Shown here: positions 5,934 through 7,019 of the stretch, piece by piece | Position numbering within the stretch: position 1 is the stretch's first letter | Layout: every line of letters starts with the position of its first letter | Assembly (NCBI GenBank): GCA_023437285.1 | Contig: JAEZGP010000387.1 | Location: forward strand, 1-7,019 | DNA length: 7,019 nt | Direction of reading: 5' to 3' | Source: Actinomycetes bacterium | GTDB taxonomy: Bacteria > Actinomycetota > Actinomycetes > Mycobacteriales > Micromonosporaceae | Notes under the pieces: model-generated | Database searches by the model: none | Seen by the model: the letters and a program-made list of their open reading frames with translations, nothing else | Told to the model about the DNA's origin: nothing | Made by a program: the position numbers and the translations under genes

Positions 5934-6602
5934 ATGCCACTGCGCACTCCCTCCCGCACCACCCTCATCACGCAGGTCATCGCGCAACTGAGGGAACAGA
6001 TCACCTCCGGCGAGTGGCCCGTCGGCCAGCGGATTCCGCCGGAGCCGGAGCTGGCGGCGACGCTGGGCATCGGCCGCAACACGCTGCGCGAGGCGGTCCT
6101 CGCCCTCGTCCACGCCGGCCTGCTGGAGCGCCGGCAGGGCTCCGGCACGTACGTGGTCGGCGCGACGGAACTGTCCACCGCCGTGGCGCGTCGGGTGGCC
6201 GAGGCCGAACTCGACGAGGTGCTCGAGGTGCGCCGGGCGCTCGAAGTGGAGGCCGCGAGGCTCGCCGCGTTGCGGCGTACCAATGAAGATCTTGAAGCGC
6301 TCGACGGCGCGCTCGAGGCCCGCGAGGCCGCGTGGCGCGCGGGCTCCGCCGAGGCCTTCATCGAGGCGGACGTGGCGCTGCACGTCATGGTCGTGGTGGC
6401 CGCCCACAACCAGGTGCTCGCCGACCTCTATCTCGACTTCGGCGCCGCCCTGCGGGCCAGCGTCGCGGGACACATCGGCAACGAGCTGACCCAGGAGCGC
6501 TACGTCGACCACTCGCGACTGATCGACGCGATCCGCGCCGGCGACCCGGCCGCCGCGGCCACCGAGGCCGCCGCCTACCTGGAGCCCATGGGCCCGCGCT
6601 GA
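5934..6602 (+). CDS. FadR-subfamily GntR transcriptional regulator
   Basis: A 222-residue cytoplasmic DNA-binding protein. Residues about 9-75 form the GntR winged helix: QVIAQLREQITSGEWPVGQ, IPPEPELAATLGIGRNTLREAV (with recognition-helix residues GRNTLRE), and the wing RRQGSGTYV (66-74). Residues about 92-216 form an all-helical FCD ligand-binding domain of the FadR type, with EVRRALEVEAARLAA, then Asp146 and His150 in EADVALH, Asn159, and His193 in DHSRLIDAI. FCD domains often bind a metal through Asp and three His; the position where the last His usually lies (AMxxHL) is Tyr215 here, so metal binding may be altered. The ligand is unknown. It is divergent from the transporter gene with a palindrome in between, so it probably represses both itself and the transporter until a transported compound or metabolite binds. 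ATG at 5934 places the wHTH domain normally. The family call is secure; the regulated pathway is inferred. Confidence 0.93.
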   Translation: MPLRTPSRTTLITQVIAQLREQITSGEWPVGQRIPPEPELAATLGIGRNTLREAVLALVHAGLLERRQGSGTYVVGATELSTAVARRVAEAELDEVLEVRRALEVEAARLAALRRTNEDLEALDGALEAREAAWRAGSAEAFIEADVALHVMVVVAAHNQVLADLYLDFGAALRASVAGHIGNELTQERYVDHSRLIDAIRAGDPAAAATEAAAYLEPMGPR

Positions 6603-6606
6603 ACGG

Positions 6607-6615
6607 CTGTCCACA
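6607..6615 (+). promoter_or_regulatory. Single DnaA-box-like site after the GntR gene
   Basis: CTGTCCACA matches TTGTCCACA at 8 of 9 bases. It lies four bases after the GntR stop codon. It is isolated and could be chance; it is noted because the same 9-mer appears in the cluster near comF. Confidence 0.3.
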
Positions 6616-6690
6616 GGCAACGGACCTGGGGTCGCCAGGGATGCGCACGCATGCCACGATGGTGCCTTCTGCCACCACGGGGGTTTCCGC

Positions 6691-7019
6691 GTGCGCGCAT
6701 CCGCACCACCAGCTGGCCTGCAGGCCAGGCCGCTGACAACGGGCGAACTGCTCGACGCCGCGGTCGCCCTGCTGCGCACGCGTGCGCGCGCTCTGCTCCT
6801 CGGCGGGCTCGTCATTTCCGTGGTGGAGCAGGCGATCCTGTTCGGCATGCGGCAGTACGCCGACGTGGTCAACGGCATCTGGCCCCACGAGGACCGCTAC
6901 GGCGCGTTCTGGCTGCTGCTGGTCGTCGGCGCGGGCACCGAGGCGCTCGCCATCGCGCTGCTCGGCATCACCGCGAGCGCGGCCCTGCCCGCGACGATCG
7001 GCGCCACCGGCCGGTGGCC
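6691..7019 (+). CDS. Membrane protein of unknown function, N-terminal part only
   Basis: The first 109 codons of a plus-strand gene cut by the right edge of the window. A GTG at 6691, with a G-rich GGGGG (6679-6683) seven bases before it, begins MRASAPPAGLQARPLTTGELLDAAVALLRTRAR. Next come a hydrophobic segment (about 33-52), a short polar part (53-71) and a longer hydrophobic segment (about 72-103), so at least two membrane helices are visible. The PLTTGELLDAAVALLR segment resembles the PLxxGEILDgA motif at the start of actinobacterial multi-pass proteins often annotated as glycerophosphodiester-phosphodiesterase-like membrane proteins. Genes of that kind are found near mtrA in other actinomycetes, in my recollection. 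I cannot assign a function. No in-frame ATG, GTG or TTG was seen between the GntR stop and this GTG. It reads in the same direction as the GntR gene, 88 bases away. Confidence 0.8.
   Translation, partial: MRASAPPAGLQARPLTTGELLDAAVALLRTRARALLLGGLVISVVEQAILFGMRQYADVVNGIWPHEDRYGAFWLLLVVGAGTEALAIALLGITASAALPATIGATGRW
6713..6728. repeat. 16-base perfect palindrome just inside the membrane protein gene
   Basis: CTGGCCTGCAGGCCAG is its own reverse complement and covers codons 8-13. In RNA it could form a 6-pair stem with a UGCA loop shortly after the start codon and so affect initiation. It could also be a protein-binding site. Chance is a real alternative at this GC content. Confidence 0.4.

Noticed and set aside
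5892..6878. A 328-codon open frame on the minus strand opposite the GntR gene
   Set aside because: The opposite strand encodes an intact GntR/FCD protein. The frame also crosses the start of the membrane protein gene and lacks any family motif.

Overview
The window is very GC-rich with strong GC bias at third codon positions. It carries the mtrA-mtrB-lpqB operon with comF next to it, an arrangement typical of actinomycetes. Gene order and protein style suggest a filamentous actinomycete, perhaps Micromonosporaceae, but the genus is an inference and cannot be fixed from the sequence.

Layout, left to right. (1) 1-175, minus: the 5' end of comF, running off the window. (2) 176-294: an intergenic stretch holding four same-direction DnaA-box-like sites, one of them a perfect TTATCCACA on the minus strand. 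(3) 295-4508, minus: the two-component operon, transcribed mtrA, then mtrB, then lpqB. MtrA is the OmpR-type response regulator, MtrB the membrane histidine kinase, and LpqB a lipoprotein with GerMN and beta-propeller regions. The genes are tightly packed (6-base gap, then a 4-base ATGA overlap). The kinase tail contains a 30-base tandem repeat just ahead of the lpqB ribosome binding site. (4) 4573-5895, minus: a CynX/NimT-type major facilitator transporter lying 64 bases upstream of mtrA on the same strand. (5) 5896-5933: a 38-base AT-richer divergent promoter region with a 17-base operator-like palindrome. (6) 5934-6602, plus: a FadR-type GntR regulator. (7) 6691-7019, plus: the start of a multi-pass membrane protein, cut by the window end.

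How the genes may work together. MtrB senses an envelope or division-linked cue and phosphorylates MtrA, and LpqB modulates MtrB from outside the membrane; this is known for mycobacteria and is transferred here by homology. The GntR regulator and the transporter form a self-contained divergent pair, probably controlled from the shared palindrome. Because the transporter reads toward mtrA with only 64 bases between them and no clear terminator, some mtrAB-lpqB transcription may come from the GntR-controlled promoter.

I see no CRISPR array, insertion sequence, tRNA or rRNA, and no wholly unfamiliar multigene system. The signals most worth a second look are the DnaA-box cluster beside lpqB/comF, the divergent operator with apparently leaderless starts, and the repeat in the MtrB tail.
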